Assembly (NCBI GenBank): GCA_036936605.1
Contig: JAUPFV010000004.1
Coordinates: 184,964,807-185,028,806, forward strand
DNA from: Limnanthes douglasii subsp. nivea
Lineage: Eukaryota; Streptophyta; Magnoliopsida; Brassicales; Limnanthaceae
DNA length: 64,000 bases
Direction of reading: 5' to 3'
Position numbers and translations under genes: made by a program. Under the pieces are notes generated by a model, which saw nothing but the letters and a program-made list of their open reading frames with translations, did not search any database and was not told the origin of the DNA. Shown piece after piece: positions 53,345 to 63,563 of the stretch. Each line of letters opens with the position of its first letter. The stretch's first letter is position 1.

Positions 53345-54480
53345 CTAGCCACAATGTGTAGAACCTTCCCCATCATGTAATTCAGAGAATACAACTTGGG
53401 AGTCTTCAAATCCTAAAAAACGTAAGAGAGGTCTACTGAAGGATTTTTTATAAAGAACCTCTCTTAGTATCAAGAAACCACGAGCCTTGTACTTGATCTT
53501 TCTTGCCACAGCTTTATCCGGAGGAAATATCCCATCAGAGATGTATTGGAGAAGAGCATATCTCCAATCTTTAGGTTGAATAACAAATATATTCATATTT
53601 TCTTCAATCTCGTTTTCTCGATTTGTCTGTACGGACGGACATTCTTGCACAAGAATCCATGGGTAGGATTCAGAATAGGTTATAGTTGCCAAAGAGTGTG
53701 CCATAGTGTTTTCTGATCTAGGAATGTGCTCATTGTAAATATTTTTATAGTTCGTGGCAACTTCTTTCAACATAAGCAAGTATTTAATCAACTGTTATTT
53801 CTTTACTTCAAATTTCACTGAGCATGGTGAATGAGAATCACTCATTAACTGAACTCTCTTATCCCCACATAAGAGAGCCAGCTGAAGACCAACTATGGCT
53901 ACTTCATATTCAGACTCATTGTTAGAAGCTCTGAACCCAAAACATATGGCCTGATACATCTTGTCACCATATGGAGAAGTTAGACGAATCCCAGCTCCAC
54001 AGCCCATAGTACTTGATCCACCGTCAGTTCGAACTACCCATTCTTTTTTAGATCTATTCTCTAATTTATGTCCGGAGGATCTATCAGCATGAAACTCTAC
54101 CAAGAAGTCAACTTCTAACTGGGCTTTAATTATTGTTCGAGGGGAAAAGTCAATATCATAATCACCTAGCTCCACTAACCACTTGGTCATTCTGCTTGAT
54201 ACATCGGCTTTCTGAAAAACACTTTTTAAGGGAAAAGATGTTCAAACAACAATGGAATGAGCCTGGAAGTATGGTCTAATTTTTCTCGCTGCAATTATCA
54301 AGGCTAGTGCCAATTTTTCGAATTTCAAATATCTTCTTTCAACATCCAACATGCTCATACTGATATAATACACCAGACGAGGGTAATTGTCCACTTCTCT
54401 AACTAGCATGACACTTATTGCATATTTTGATACAACTAGATACACATAGAGCTTTTCCCTGGTGAGGATAAATTCTTCTT
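53345..54480 (-). pseudogene. Tat-F RNase H, archaeal-type RNase H and zinc-finger start
   Basis: Pieces in order: VSKYAISVMLVREVDNYPRL; MTKWLVELGDYDIDFSPRTI; second RNase H VVRTDGGSSTMGCGAGIRL, NNESEYEVAIVGLQLALL, LMSDSH (frame lost); KYLLMLKEVATNYKN; HIPRSENTMAHSLATI; LHDGEGSTHCG. Stops near 53794 and 53344 split it. Confidence 0.85.
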
Positions 54481-55273
54481 TATTTCAATAAAATCCTGGT
54501 CACAGTGTGGAGACCAATTGAAGTCTTTAGCATTTCTCAGTACTTGGAAGAATGGAGCGCACTTGGCTGATGATCTTGAGATAAACCTATTCAACGCATC
54601 CAATCGTCCTGTCAGCCTTTGAACTTCTTTAATATTCGATGAGGATCCATTGCTAGTAAAGCATTAAGTTGATTCAGATCATGTTGAATTCTCTTTTCAC
54701 TTATAATGTAGCCTAAGAATTTTTCAGATCGGACCTCAAATACACACTTCTCATGCTTCAATTTTAAATTCACAACTTCTAAATTGGAAGATGTCTCTTG
54801 AAGGTCAGATATATGTGAATCTTCCTCCAAGATTTTAACCATCATATCATCTATGTAAACTTCCATGCGTCTGGCAATCTGATTAGCAAAAGTTTTATTC
54901 ACCAACCTTTGATAAGTGGCCCCATCTTGGTTAAACAGTCAACTTCTTGGACAATCACATCTGTTTTTTCCTTAGAAAAGAACTTCATCTTCTGTACAAC
55001 TGGTGCAATATCACTCTGTATTTACAATTTATGAGCGATAATATCTGCTGGTGCCCCAGTAACATCATTGTTGCACCATGAAAATATATGTTGATTATTC
55101 ATTAAAAAGGATAATAACTGGTGCTTCAATTCTGGTGCCAGCTTGGAACCAATCTTAACAGTCTTGCCCTCTACAAGGGAGTGATTTTCAACTTCCTCAA
55201 TCGGTATTATAACACTGGGAGCCTCCCTAGGATCATAAATTTCATTTTCCTTAGTAGAAGGCTCCAATAGCAG
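54481..55273 (-). pseudogene. Tat-F reverse transcriptase with palm deletion
   Basis: Begins in frame after the TAG (LLLEPSTKENEIYDPREAP), LAPELKHQLLSFLMNNQHIF. At about 54925 the fingers/palm region jumps from VIVQEVDCLTKMG to ATYQRLVNKTFANQI, removing roughly 110-130 residues including the first catalytic aspartate. Both edges carry a GATGGGG-like stretch, suggesting a microhomology deletion. The YIDD box remains (MEVYIDDMMVK). Confidence 0.86.
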
Positions 55274-55276
55274 CTA
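55274..55276 (-). other. TAG stop at protease/RT junction of Tat-F
   Basis: TAG followed by CTG CTA TTG GAG. The flanking text (NKD before, LLLEPS after) aligns residue by residue with Tat-A (NED before, QLLEPS after). The CAR triplet is changed to CTG here. Confidence 0.55.
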
Positions 55277-55790
55277 ATCTTTGTTAATTCTAACTGTCCC
55301 TATAGTTTTAGGGGTAGGGGATGTGCATAGCATTCCCTGGCTATCTTCTGACTGCTCTAGACAACACTTACTAGTCCCTGGACAACATACTTCAAACATT
55401 GGTGGACCGTAGAGGCCACAACATGCATTCTGGAGATCCAAGAACTGTCGAATATCGCATTGTACGATGTTGGGCAATCCATCACCACAAATAGCACGCT
55501 TACCATCATTTTAAAAGGTCTCGTGCCCAACAATACTTCCTCTTAGAACTCTCCGATCACATCTGTAGAACTTCATGTGAAGCCTACAATCGTTATGTTT
55601 GAACGTTGTATAATCAAAGAGTTTCTCATTTTCTTGTAGAAGCTTAAAAACAAGATGTTTGCCGAACTGCCCTTATTGAAGCTCCTATTACCACCGCATC
55701 TTTGTGAGGCCCTACAATGTCCCTCAAGTCATCCTCATCAAAAACTATAAATGGGGATGGGGATTGACACTGGTAGGTGGACATTCCACC
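55277..55790 (-). pseudogene. Tat-F aspartic protease (broken)
   Basis: Recognisable in several frames: VFDEDDLRDIVGPHKDAVVI, a disrupted active-site region near 55670, FTxSSTDVIGEF, YNAIFDSSW and the end TPKTIGTVRINKD. The DTG motif itself is lost to a deletion near 55665. Confidence 0.7.
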
Positions 55791-57530
55791 ATCCAACTAG
55801 GTGGCTAAATTTTGGTCACTCCTCTTCCTTGAAGAAGTAGAAGGCGCAATCACTGTATCTCCTCCGAAAATAGTTAGTGACTCAAAAAAGCTTATCAGTC
55901 CGGAAACTGTTTTGGTGTTGTCTGTTATCACCCCCACCTGATTTTGATTCGAATCTGGATCGAGATACTCAGAGTCTACATCAAATCTTTCAACAATCAC
56001 CATTTCACCCTCTTGTGTAAATATCGCAGGATTTTTCGAAGGACCGTCTGGGGAGCATTGGTTTGCACTTTATCCAGTCTGCTTCCACCTCATTTTCTAA
56101 GGTAGGCCCCCAACTTTCCCATTTCAATGAGGTTCTGGACCTCTTGCTTCAAGACTATACAATCGTGAGTATCATAGTCTATGTCATTGTGGTATTGGCA
56201 GAAGCAAGTGCTCCGGTTTTCTCTGGGAAACTGTAACGCTGTCAGCTTCTAAAATGTACCTCATTTTTAGTCTTGTCATAAATAGTAGCCACACTCTCCC
56301 CCAACTCAGCAAACCACTCAAGTTGAACCCAAGGCCCCCTCTTACTTCTGGTTTGTTAGCTCTGAGTTTGGTTGGACTGATTCTGCCTTGACTGGTTGGA
56401 CTCATGTCCAGTCTCTTTTGCCATATAACCGGATTGGTTAGTAGCTGGTGGAGTTGTTGTTGTAGTATTAGATCTCACTTGACAGTGCACTCTAGTTTTC
56501 TTGGTCTACTCTACATTGATTTACTTTCCCACTTCATTTAACAAACCACCCTAGGTCATAGCCTTCTTCCGAGTTATCGTATCTGCTAGATTCCTTGGAT
56601 TTAAACCATGCCTAAATGAAGCAATTACAACTTGTTCAAAACAATTTGCTAGCCCATTCTTTGAATTCACAAATCGATTAATGTATTCCTTCAGGGACTC
56701 GTTTGGTTCTTGAGCACAATGGATAATGGTGTCCTCATTACCATTAAGTTTTTTACTTCCAACAAATTTCCTCTAGAGGCAACCCATAACGTATCAAAAT
56801 TTCTTATACACCTCTAAGGGAGACTGTTGTACCACTTAAGGGCAATCCCTGTGAAAGTTTGGGAGAAGGCGCTACACAATAGCTTGTCATCATCGTCAAA
56901 ATTCATCATAAAGTTCTTGAACTGTTTCAGATGGTTGTCCGGATCTCAACTCCCATCATATTTCTCCATCTTGGATCTATCAAACCTTTTAGGAAGATTT
57001 CCGGAGAGTATTTTTGAGGACAAAGACGATTGCCTCCAATTTTTGCTGCGACTGAAAACGGTATCTTCATTAGGGGTTGCAAAAATACCCGGTTCGGACT
57101 GAATGGCAGGATCAATCAGCAACTGATCAATATGCTAGTGAGCTGACCCCTTACCCTTACCATAGTGCTTCTTAAGCTTCTCATGTCTATCCTTCTTTCT
57201 TGATTTTTTAGTCAGCCTCATATTCTTTTTAGATCTTCCTTCATCACTACTTGAAGATAATGATTCTTTAAGTTCTGCCTCATTTGACGAGCTGCTGGAG
57301 GACTCAGATGCAGACCTCTCAACTGGCTTAGATCGGTGTGTCTTTTTTATGCTGAGATCAGTTTTCAAAGATTGCTATTTGTCTCGAGAATTGCCAATGT
57401 GGTGTAGTACTGACGCTCCAGATTTCTCCTTAACTCATTTTTCTGCTTGTTTTATCTCTCTCAACAACTCTATTTCAGCCCTCAGCTGGTCTCGCTCCTC
57501 GATGGTATATTCCTTGTTTTCCCTTGCACC
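55791..57530 (-). pseudogene. Tat-F gag (5' end missing)
   Basis: Minus-strand pieces: ENKEYTIEERDQLRAEIEL (57520 region), KTHRSKPVERSASESSSSS and SSSSDEGRSKKNMRLTKKSR, IFATPNEDTVFSR, LSGNLPKRFD, then core, Gln-rich linker, zinc-knuckle-like region near 56170, and MVIVERFDVDSEYLDPDS with SGLISFFESLTIFGGDT before protease. Many stops and frameshifts. The start codon and first 14 or so residues are replaced by Tat-G sequence. Confidence 0.82.
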
Positions 57531-58110
57531 TTCCACCTTTGGTTACTTCTTCCACTTTAATTTGGTACTCGAGCCATAAGTGCTCCAAAGTTAAGGCTCT
57601 CCTTTTTGTTGTCTCATTTTTTAAATCACCTAGTAATAATCTTTGTCGAAATGCAGCCATAGCAACCAACTGTTCACAATTATCCAGTCATGATTTTGTT
57701 AACACAAAAGACTTCGTATAATCCTTCAATTTCTCTTCCACAAATTGTTTACATTGTATTATTGTATCTAAATTTGCACACATTTATTTTCTTCCCACAA
57801 ACTATCGTCGGAAAGTTGTATAAAAATCCCTAAAGTTGGTAATAGATCCCCTCGAAATCCTATTATACCACTTCAATGATGTACCCTTGAATATCTGGAA
57901 AAAATGCTATGCATACCAGCCTATCATCATCTTTGAAGTTCATCATGTACTTCTTGAATTGTTAGATATGATCATCGAGATTCTGCATCCAATCAAATTT
58001 TTTAGCCTTAGAGATATCAAAACGCTTTGGAAGAGTAATGGACTTGGTCTCAGTTGTTAAAGGATAATATATACAGTCTACTCCTTGTACGTACTGATCA
58101 TCTCCTCATG
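57531..58110 (-). pseudogene. Tat-G: isolated gag fragment fused to Tat-F
   Basis: Minus-strand gag core of another Tat-type element: TKSITLPKRFDISKAKKFDW, QFKKYMMNFKDDDRLVCIAF, LVAMAAFRQRLLLGDLKN and RRALTLEHLWLEYQIKVEEV. It aligns with the Tat-B gag core (LPKRFDSTKIEKYDG, FKNFMMNFDDDDKLLCKAF) but is clearly diverged. The join to Tat-F lies between about 57525 and 57540. Confidence 0.7.
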
Positions 58111-59067
58111 TTCCCATAACATTATACAAATTCGATCAACCACTACTATGTATTGGTCAGATGTATTCCCTTCACACCATTCAGTTTCCCTCAAACAATG
58201 GGACACATTATTTCTTTTTTGTTTATATTCTTTGCGTGATTTTCAATATACCGCTTCGTGGTACACAAAAAATTACCTCAATACATTTATTACCATAAAA
58301 TAAGAAAAATCCACAACTAAAAACATTCAAATAAATAGCATTGACTTCATAATAATTAATAAATGTAGCAAAACCCTTGACCCAGGTATATTGTTTGTTG
58401 AAGAAGTTGTTGAAACGTCTAGCTTATTTGAGATAATTCATTATTTTTACCCGAAACAGGTGAGTGATACTTCAAAAGGAATTACAAAAGCTGATTGCAA
58501 AATTCTTCTTCCGAAGTACACCTTAACTTAAGTATTTTCTTTATATTTTTCTGATTTAAGGACATCTGATAATGAACTTTGATGTACAGATGAGGCTTGG
58601 GTTTTAATACTATTTTTATATGTAGACACAATCATCCTTAGCTATCCATAATAAAGACAAATGTATGATAGTCCACACTTCAAATTAGGCCCTCAAGTAC
58701 ACTCGTAATGTAGTTACTACGTACATTGGTGTTCCTGCGTATAATATTCGTGTAATTACTATAGGAGTCGGATGCGGCTTTGATGGAAATTTTATTGGAG
58801 CTATTGGTGTGAGTATTGTGTTTTTTCATCTTCATTCTTTAAGGAACCATTTTTATTATCGTTGGTTTTACATTATCGTTGATATGACATTAAGTATGAT
58901 ATTTCAAGTTTCAACAACTTATGCATTAGCTGCCCATATATTACGGTGACCAGTAAGCAGATATATGAATCGCAAGACTGATACGACAATGGCAGGAGGA
59001 AAGAACCCGATGAAAATTACTTACATTGTTGGATTTAGATCTACTAGAAAAATTACAGCTTTACAAC
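58111..59067. other. Unassigned stretch
   Basis: Partly less AT-rich, with short readable pieces (for example TYIGVPAYNIRVITIGVGCG near 58712-58772) and stops in between. It could be an old host gene fragment. A loose likeness to lectin-type beta strands was noted but is too weak to name. No intact frame. Confidence 0.35.
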
Positions 59068-60390
59068 CAGGGGCAGATCCAGGATTAGAATTTAGGGTGT
59101 GTCAAAATTATCATTGAACTAAAAAAAGTCCGAGTAATATATAGTCAGAATACATTAATATACAATTACAACTAAATATGAAAATCAATTTCTAGTCTAA
59201 ACGTAATCGCATTCTTCTCTTACTCATGCCTTCAAAGCGCTTGATAATATCTTGATCATCGATTGTAGTAAACATTTTTTTCTCCACAAATGTCACTAAG
59301 CTATCATTAAGCCATGGATTGGACATTCAATTTCTCAACTCATTCTTCACATATTTCATACTAGCAAATACTCGCTCAACACTTGCGGTGACCACCTGTA
59401 ATGACAAAGCTAGCTTTAAAAGCTTGTACACAAATCCAAATGTTTTGTGCTTTTTTGTACGCACAAGAGTCCTACATAGATCCGAGATACGCTTCAAATT
59501 GGAAAAATTATCGTTCATCTTCACACACTCAATATAAGTCTCAAGTTGGCTAGACAACTCTTTATCACTAACATCCACAAAGTCATTTGGGTATGATCTT
59601 GCCAACCTCACAAGTTAGTTAGTTTCAAAACCTTGAAATGAAGAACAGGGATTCAAACATGCCACACAATTCAACAACACAACATTTTTGGGTGTAAATC
59701 GATCATTCAACTCTTGCATTACACAATCTATGACATGTAAAAAACAATCCTTTTGAAATGATTGTGATTTGTCAAAAACGTAGCAAGTGTTTTGGATTTA
59801 TTACCTTGCACATACCTTGACTCCATGTCGGGCACATCAACTTCAAGATTAGCACAAGAACCCACAACGTTTTCATAAAATTGTTCCAATCCACTATCTC
59901 TCATTTGTTGAAGCCTTTTCTTACATACTTGAACAAGTTGCATAGCGGTCACAATATCTTGATCCCCTTTTTGTAATGCTTGAGACAAATCATTTGTCAA
60001 CGACAAAACCTCAACCATTAAGTGCAACGTAAAAACAAAACCAAAAGTTTGCATAACAAATAACAAACTTCTTGGTTCACCCTTTGAATATCTATCACTT
60101 TTCAAATCTTCAAGCACTTAAATAATTGGATTAAACAAATCAACCAACCTACTAAGAGTCCGAAAGTGCGATCCCCATCATGTATCACCCGCTCTTGCAA
60201 TAGATAACTCTTGGCATTTAGGGTTTAGTTGTGGCAAAATAAGAAAATAAATAAACAATTTAGGGTGGTCCAAAGTTTGAACTCTTAATCTCAAGGTTAA
60301 AAATTGAACAGTCTTACCACCACACTAAACTTATTATTAGAATTTAGGGTGGTCCATGGCATACATGGCCACCCCTTAGATCCGCCCCTG
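59068..60390 (-). mobile_element. Short hAT DNA transposon relic
   Basis: Ends CAGGGGCAGATCCAGG on the left and the complement of CAGGGGCGGATCTAAGG on the right, the CAGGGGCGGA-type hAT termini. Length 1323 bp. It contains only the C-terminal part of a transposase on the minus strand. The 8-bp flanks TTTACAAC and TTAATTAC agree at 5 of 8 positions only, so the target duplication is uncertain. Confidence 0.85.
59300..60240 (-). pseudogene. hAT transposase, C-terminal part (TTF/ZMYM type)
   Basis: Frame 60117-59728 (LFVMQTFGFVFTLHLMVEVL, LSQALQKGDQDIVTAMQLV, MRDSGLEQFYENVV), then after stops 59611-59327 with LARSYPNDFVDV, FSNLKRISDLCRTLVRTKKH and the hAT dimerisation block LLKLALSLQVVTASVERVFA with MKYVKNELRN. 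The N-terminal zinc finger and most of the catalytic domain are absent. Related genes are annotated as TTF-type zinc finger proteins with a hAT dimerisation domain. Confidence 0.85.
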
Positions 60391-60689
60391 TTAATTACAA
60401 CTCGAGATACTAATTGATGTAGGAATGACACCCAATATTAGTCCTATATTACTATTTAACATCATTGGCATACTTTATAAGTAAAACTAGGGAGCTTTAT
60501 CTTATTATTATTATTCCACGTGTGATATTAATGGTAAAGCCCTACCAAACAAATCGGCACGATATAGTAATTTAAAATTATTGTATCAATAACACGACAT
60601 TTACTTTATAAATAAATAAAGTTTGTTTATTTACTTTCAATCATATTCACATTTACTGATACACATAGGGGTAATACTATTATCTCTAT
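60391..60689. other. AT-rich spacer
   Basis: No gene or repeat recognised. Confidence 0.5.
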
Positions 60690-60941
60690 CATTTACCTTA
60701 GCTCAGTGGGTGGGCTTTCGGCAAACTTCGTAGTCGGTATGGGATCGAACCCTATCATATGCGAATACTCCAATAATTTTTCTCCCTCCAAGGGGTGAGT
60801 AAGGCATGCTTGTGACCAAAAGGTCATGAATTTGAGTCCCTCTATATATGGTTTGCAGGCTATTGCATCAGACTGAGGGTTTACCCTGTGCGCACTCATT
60901 GTACTCTGAGTAGCGGTTGCGGCTTCTCTCCGAAAAAAAAA
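60690..60941 (+). mobile_element. tRNA-type SINE
   Basis: A-box TTAGCTCAGTGGG at 60698-60710 and B-box GATCGAACC near 60752 fit RNA polymerase III consensus sites. A non-tRNA body follows, ending in nine A's (60933-60941). A second B-box-like TTTGAGTCC lies near 60832, preceded by AAAAGGTCATG. Flanking duplications were not identified, and the left end is approximate. Confidence 0.75.
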
Positions 60942-61022
60942 GTTATTTCCTTCATGCTTTGGTAAACAATTGATTGTGTAATTTTCTCCATTAAAAATAC
61001 ACATTTTCCCTTATTGTATATG

Positions 61023-61280
61023 ATGTGATCCTAGATGACACAAGGAGCTTAGAACATGGAAATGTGCAAGAACCAAATGAACAACTTGAAAAAAGAAGAT
61101 GAGCTTGAAGTTGAAGATATTCTTATTTTACCGGCTGGTCCAACAACTCGATCAAGAGCAAAACAATTTAACAAAGCTGTTGGAGGATTGCTTAATCAAC
61201 TAGAGAATCCACGTGATCAAAACAGCAAGTATGGTGGAAAAGCTTGTCAAACCACTTTGGTCTTGATTCAAGCTAATTGA
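61023..61280 (+). pseudogene. Gy-2 upstream unit: C-terminal end of pol
   Basis: Matches the Gy-1 pol end ([40 protein letters not shown]) to the stop at 61278-61280, with an extra A causing a frameshift near 61090. Everything upstream of the last 80 or so residues is missing. Confidence 0.83.
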
Positions 61281-61309
61281 TTTCAACAAAAGAGAAAGTG
61301 TCTCGATTG

Positions 61310-61375
61310 TACTCTTTTTCCCTTGTTCAAGTTTTGTCCCAATGGGTTTTCTTGACAAGGTTTTTAATGAGGCAA
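61310..61375 (+). promoter_or_regulatory. Conserved hairpin block of Gy-2
   Basis: Same block as Gy-1: CTCTTTTTCCCTTGTTCAAG, CCCAATGGG, CTTGACAAGG, TTTTTAATGAGGCA. Confidence 0.6.
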
Positions 61376-61400
61376 GTGTTTCACTTCACCATTGTCCATT

Positions 61401-61723
61401 TGTTGAAATAAAAGCCCAAGGCCCATCTACACCAAAAGCCACGTCCTTGGAGGAGGGAAGGGTCTGATTTCCAGCTTATATAATTAATACTTTGTATTTT
61501 CAATATTAAGGCATTTTGTTTCCAAGAAAAGCCTTAATTGTTTTAGAGGCATGCATTATGTTTCCAAGAACAGCCTTAATTGTGTTCAAGGCTAGTTCTT
61601 TCTCCTATAAAAACTATGTACTCAGAATTTTAATGGTTAGACTATCTTTGATTCTGAAAAAACTTCTAAAGTTTTACTCTTCTCTTGTTGGTGTGTAATA
61701 TCCACAAGAAAACCTGTTCTTCA
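61401..61723 (+). repeat. LTR shared by the two Gy-2 units
   Basis: TGTTGAAATAAAAGCC to CCTGTTCTTCA; a few differences from 27643-27969. CCTATAAAAACTATG near 61604 is a likely TATA region. Followed by TTTGGTGCGTCAT. Confidence 0.6.
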
Positions 61724-61934
61724 TTTGGTGCGTCATATCCAAAGGAAGATCAATTGGAATATCAAAGGACTTTCCACAACCTTTGTGTGACCTATCGATC
61801 CACATCCTTTGATCCTTGAATCCTTTTGGGTTCCTGGTTGCAAAGTTATCCCTATCCCATTTCAGAGTGCCGATTCTAGGAGGAGTTTATCATTTGGACT
61901 ACCTGAACAATTCAGAAATGAAGCCGCTGAACAC

Positions 61935-62410
61935 ATGAGCAATTCGTCTCGAAACAGCCATAGAAGGCACCATAGACGTACAAGAGAGGGAAACGAACGT
62001 ATGCGTGACAATCTTGGAGGTCTCAAGATTAAGATTCCACCATTCCATGGAAAAAACGATCCAGATGCCTATTTGGAATGGGAAAAGAAGATTGAACTCG
62101 TTTTCAACGTTCAACACTACACTGAGACCAATCGAGTAAGAATTGCTGCTACTGAATTTTATGATTATGCTCTTAGTTGGTGGGATCAACTAGTTACCTC
62201 AAGAAGGCGTAATGGGGAACATCCTATAAAATCATGGGCAGAAATGAAAGCCATTATACGGAAGAGGTTTGTTCCTAGACATTACCACCGTGAGCTGCAT
62301 CTAAAGCTGAGGAGATTAACACAAGGAAGCCTATCAAGAAATGGAGACCTTAATGTTGCGAGCTGATATTTCAGAAGATAGAGAGGCAACAATGTCAAGG
62401 TTTCTTGGTA
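61935..62410 (+). pseudogene. Gy-2 gag, N-terminal and core part
   Basis: First good ATG at 61935 (MSNSSRNSHRRHHRRTREGN). Gag core: LGGLKIKIPPFHGKNDPDAY, LEWEKKIELVFNVQHYTETN, YALSWWDQLVTSRRRNGEHP, MKAIIRKRFVPRHYHRELHL. A 17-bp deletion near 62328, relative to Gy-1, shifts the frame; the next frame starts at 62341 (METLMLRADISEDREATMSR). Confidence 0.85.
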
Positions 62411-63563
62411 ATTTAATTAGAGAAATTCAAGACAGATTGGAAACTCAGTATTATGGTGAACTAGAAGAGATGCTACACAAAGCTTTGCTATTTGAACAAC
62501 AAGTTAAAAGAAAGAACTCCTCAAGATCAAGTTACGGTTCAGGGGCAGTAACAATTAAGCCAAGTTATTCAAAAGATGAGAAGACCAATTATCAAAAAGG
62601 AAGCTATGTAGAGGTGAACCAAAAATCTAGAAAACCATTGTCTATTGATAACAAGGGCAAACCTAAAGAGGTTGCAATCAGAATTCGTGATGTTAAGTGT
62701 TTCAAGTGCAAAGGGATGGGACATTATGCTAATGAGTGTTCTAATAAGAAGATTATGACAATTCTAGATAATGGAGAAATAATTTCAGAGGAAGAAGAAA
62801 TTGTCTCAGATTCTTCCGAAGAACACTTAGAGCGACCTGCTAAAGGAGATTTATTGGTAGCCAGAAGGTCTTTAAGCGTTCAAACAAAAGAAGAAGAACA
62901 AGAGCAAAGGGAGAATCTGTTTCACACCAGGTGTCTTGTTCAAGGGAGATTTTGTAGCCTTATTATCGATGGAGGCAGTTGTACCAATGTGGCAAGTGAA
63001 TCTATGGTAAAGAAGCTTGGATTAAAAACGAAAAAGCATCCAGCACCTTACAAGCTTCAATAGCTTAACGACAATGGGGAAATGAAAGTTAGCCACCAAG
63101 TAGAAGTTCCCTTAGCCATTGGTAAGTATGAAGATGAAGTTTTATGTGATATTCTACCAATGGAGGCTAGTCACATACTGTTAGGAATGCCATGGCAATC
63201 TTATCGAAAGGTTATCCATGATGGATTCACTAATCGCCATACATTTGAGTTTCAAGGAAGGAAAACCACTCTAGTTCCCATATGACTCCACGAGAAGTTT
63301 ACCAAGATCAAAAGCATATGCAGAACAAGGAAAGTCGGGTAACTAAACATTCGAATTTCTATGCAAAATCTGGCGAGGTTAAAAAAGCATTATTCTCTAA
63401 GCAACCTATGTTACTTTTTGTGTTTGAGGAAACTCTTATGAGTTTAACTAACTTGACACCGGTGTTGCCGAGTGAGATGACTTCTCTCTAGCAGGAATTT
63501 GAAGATGTATTCCCTGAAGACAATCCAAAGGGGCTTCCACCAATTAGAGGCATCGAACACTAA
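62341..63563 (+). pseudogene. Gy-2 gag C-terminus and protease
   Basis: Gag end (LEEMLHKALLFEQQVKRK), zinc knuckle CFKCKGMGHYANEC, acidic spacer, protease-like LIIDGGSCTNVAS and HILLGMPWQ. Breaks not in Gy-1: TAG at 63061, an extra base near 63283, TAG at 63488. Break shared with Gy-1: TAA at 63561-63563. Confidence 0.86.

Larger units (their letters stand above)
48275..57530 (-). mobile_element. Tat-F: Tat-lineage element inserted in Tat-E, 5' LTR missing
   Basis: Minus-strand order: gag (57530 to about 55800), protease, TAG, RT, RNase H, archaeal-type RNase H, integrase (52330), hairpin block, antisense gene (plus, 49067-51867), polypurine tract and 3' LTR (48275-48621). It has the same plan and orientation relative to its host as Tat-B in Tat-A. 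The 5' LTR and leader are gone: gag codon about 15 runs directly into a foreign gag fragment (Tat-G). Numerous stops and an RT deletion are present. Confidence 0.85.

Noticed and set aside
58690..58860. Possible jacalin-like lectin fragment
   Set aside because: Only a vague strand pattern, with no diagnostic motif and stops nearby; left unassigned.
59060..60398. 8-bp target duplication around the hAT relic
   Set aside because: Only 5 of 8 bases agree, which is not convincing.
61809..61934. N-terminal extension of Gy-2 gag
   Set aside because: The frame opens with TTG, not ATG, and lies in leader sequence that also occurs as non-coding DNA after the Gy-1 LTR.
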